Shown here: positions 21,594-23,113 of the stretch, piece after piece
How the letters are laid out: each line of letters starts with the position of its first letter
How positions within the stretch are numbered: position 1 is the first letter of the stretch
Virus record (IMG/VR): IMGVR_UViG_3300031977_000587
Location: 1-23,113 of that record
DNA length: 23,113 bases
Origin: a virus
Strand: one strand, 5' to 3'
Notes under the pieces: model-generated
What the model was told of the DNA's origin: nothing
Database searches by the model: none
What the model saw: only the letters and a program-made list of their open reading frames with translations
Made by a program: the position numbers and the translations under genes

Positions 21594-23113
21594 TTACTTC
21601 CTATTGTTTTCAGCAAATTCAAGTATTGCTGTATCTAACAAAAATGCTGAATTAGAACTATCGTCTTCTATTCTTAGTGCCACTGTATTACCTGAACCTA
21701 CAATATTTTTATTAAATGCTTGTGTACGAGGTTCACCGTATGTAGTACTTCCAAATATTGCAGTGTTATTTCCGTAGAAACCACCACCACCTGCATCTGA
21801 TATTAGTGAAAATGTAGCAGGTTGTATTTTATTTCTGTCGTTTTGATTATACCTAATGTTACAGTCAATGTTGATTGCACCAAATGGTTTAATATACAAA
21901 TCTAGCTTATAAAATGTTTTACGTTTCTGTGGATCAGTGATCGGCATAAACGGTGATTCATAGATAGCTACAACGTTATCTCCATCACGTGATGTTCCAC
22001 TTTCCATACGGTAAATGTAACCATCGTTATTGGAAAACACTACAAACTCATTATCACCAATGTACTGCGAGTCAGCAATATAAACTTTGTAGCCTTTTGT
22101 TTCAGCCCACTGAAAACCTGTACCACCTTGGTCAACAAACTTAGTGCCTAATACACCTTTAGCTATACCAACCTTTTCACCATTGACGTAACCAAACATA
22201 CGATACTGTGCTTTACCACGAATTACTGTACTAGAAAAACTTCCTGCATAAGACTGTAGTTCATTTACAGTTGGACGTATATTCTTAGATGCAACGTCAA
22301 TGCCAAAGTCACCAATACGTTCTGTTGAGCTTAGTGTACGTAGTCCATCTGGACCAAGGAACATAATGTCAGAACCAATCTCTTGTATTGTGTCTGCACT
22401 TAAACAACCAAGGTCTTCTGTGATTGCACTAAGAGTAAAGTCAGCAGCACTGTTACCTGTTAGTCGCATAATCTTATCACGACAGAATATGATTAGTGCA
22501 TCACGATAAACTTTAAGTCCAGTAATCTCTGAGTTAAGACCAATGCTACCTGCACCGTTAGCAGGATCAAAGTCTGTGTCTGAGTATGGTGCTGTAAAGA
22601 TTAACTCAGAACCATTACCAAAGAACAGTGTACTCTTAAACAGTTCTACTGTGCTTGCACCCTCGACTGCAGTATTGCCTACACCACTGCTAGTTATATA
22701 AGTCATACCCTGTGTACTATCCGTGTAATATGCAGGATAGTTTACACCATCAACAAACACAATCTTTAGAGCATTGTTAAAGTTATAGCTTACGTGTCTT
22801 GCTTTAGTAAACCCAGTATCACTTGCTGTTACAAGAGATGTCCAAGCAGGTGTAGCATCTGTTGTGTTAATTAAATAATATACACCACTACGTGCGGCAA
22901 TAAATCTTTCTTCATCTGCATTTTCTACAACTGCCAATGCTTGTGTTACACCACTACCAGTTAACTGTGCATCATCTAGTTTAGTGTATCCTGCTACTTT
23001 ACGATACCCACCATCAAGAGAAGGTTCAAAGTTTTGCAGAATAAATGCAGAGCCTACAGCATTAATACCCTGTTGCAATGGGCTGATGTTAGTAACCAAA
23101 CCACCTGTAAACT
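21594..23113 (-). CDS. P22 gp10-like tail/stabilisation protein (5' partial)
   Basis: At least 506 residues; the frame is open to the right edge (codons for FTGGL precede the TTG at 23099), so the true start is outside the window. The first visible residues, GG-x-VTNISPLQQGINAVGS...LQNFEPSLDGGYRKVAGYTK, match the opening of the P22 gp10-type stabilisation protein and related tail hub proteins (GG-x-N-x3-SPL...A-x-L-x-N...GGYRKR-x-GY). The body is made of repeated beta strands (for example ALIIFCRDKIMRLTG, DIMFLGPDGLRTLSS, YIYRMESG), in line with a beta-propeller. In P22 this protein closes the portal and seats the tail needle and tailspikes. It is followed after nine bases by the fibre gene, which fits a tail part to which the fibre binds. 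The family link is by eye; a T7 gp12-like nozzle is the near alternative. Confidence 0.75.
   Translation of the reverse strand, partial: FTGGLVTNISPLQQGINAVGSAFILQNFEPSLDGGYRKVAGYTKLDDAQLTGSGVTQALAVVENADEERFIAARSGVYYLINTTDATPAWTSLVTASDTGFTKARHVSYNFNNALKIVFVDGVNYPAYYTDSTQGMTYITSSGVGNTAVEGASTVELFKSTLFFGNGSELIFTAPYSDTDFDPANGAGSIGLNSEITGLKVYRDALIIFCRDKIMRLTGNSAADFTLSAITEDLGCLSADTIQEIGSDIMFLGPDGLRTLSSTERIGDFGIDVASKNIRPTVNELQSYAGSFSSTVIRGKAQYRMFGYVNGEKVGIAKGVLGTKFVDQGGTGFQWAETKGYKVYIADSQYIGDNEFVVFSNNDGYIYRMESGTSRDGDNVVAIYESPFMPITDPQKRKTFYKLDLYIKPFGAINIDCNIRYNQNDRNKIQPATFSLISDAGGGGFYGNNTAIFGSTTYGEPRTQAFNKNIVGSGNTVALRIEDDSSNSAFLLDTAILEFAENNRK

Overview
The window is a stretch of a tailed-phage genome, most likely a lytic podovirus of the marine HMO-2011 type (the phage of the SAR116 bacterium Puniceispirillum; relatives infect other marine Alphaproteobacteria). 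The strongest pointers are a family A DNA polymerase carrying a DnaJ-type CxxCxGxG zinc module between its exonuclease and polymerase parts, which is described for HMO-2011; a monomeric B12-dependent ribonucleotide reductase; T7-like endonuclease I; and a block of virion genes read in the opposite direction. Family resemblances were judged by eye from motifs. No integrase, repressor, RNA polymerase, tRNA, rRNA, CRISPR array or insertion sequence was seen. Base composition looks uniform and coding is almost continuous; no gap exceeds about 50 bases.

Left arm (1-7908, + strand): DNA replication, recombination and nucleotide supply. In order: DNA polymerase (5' end outside the window), a protein with an acidic tail that is probably the single-stranded-DNA-binding protein, a Cas4/RecB-like nuclease with an iron-sulfur cysteine set, a small coiled-coil protein, endonuclease I (junction resolvase), an unknown 106-residue protein, a DUF3310 protein, a 52-residue protein, class II ribonucleotide reductase, a DUF1289 cysteine protein, a possible PD-(D/E)XK nuclease, an RMF-like small protein and a MazG-type nucleotide pyrophosphohydrolase. 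Many genes overlap or abut and several have a clear AGGAG-type ribosome site. Two good sigma70-type promoters lie inside this arm (1642-1670 and 6799-6826), so host RNA polymerase probably reads it in overlapping units.

Junction (7905-7936): the two arms converge. Only 25 bases separate the stop codons, and a GC-rich hairpin with a T-run on the minus strand serves as terminator of the virion operon.

Right arm (7934-23113, - strand, read from right to left): virion genes. From the right: a P22 gp10-like tail/stabilisation protein (5' end outside the window), a repeat-rich tail fibre protein, a 902-residue adhesin with a LamG-type lectin domain followed by repeated beta modules, a tail-fibre assembly chaperone, a small one-span membrane protein (holin candidate), then a 962-residue protein with long 11/22-residue helical repeats, two small proteins, a 405-residue coiled-coil protein and a 1307-residue protein. 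The last group looks like the internal (ejected) proteins of a short-tailed phage. All junctions are within 28 bases or overlap, so this is one operon whose promoter is outside the window.
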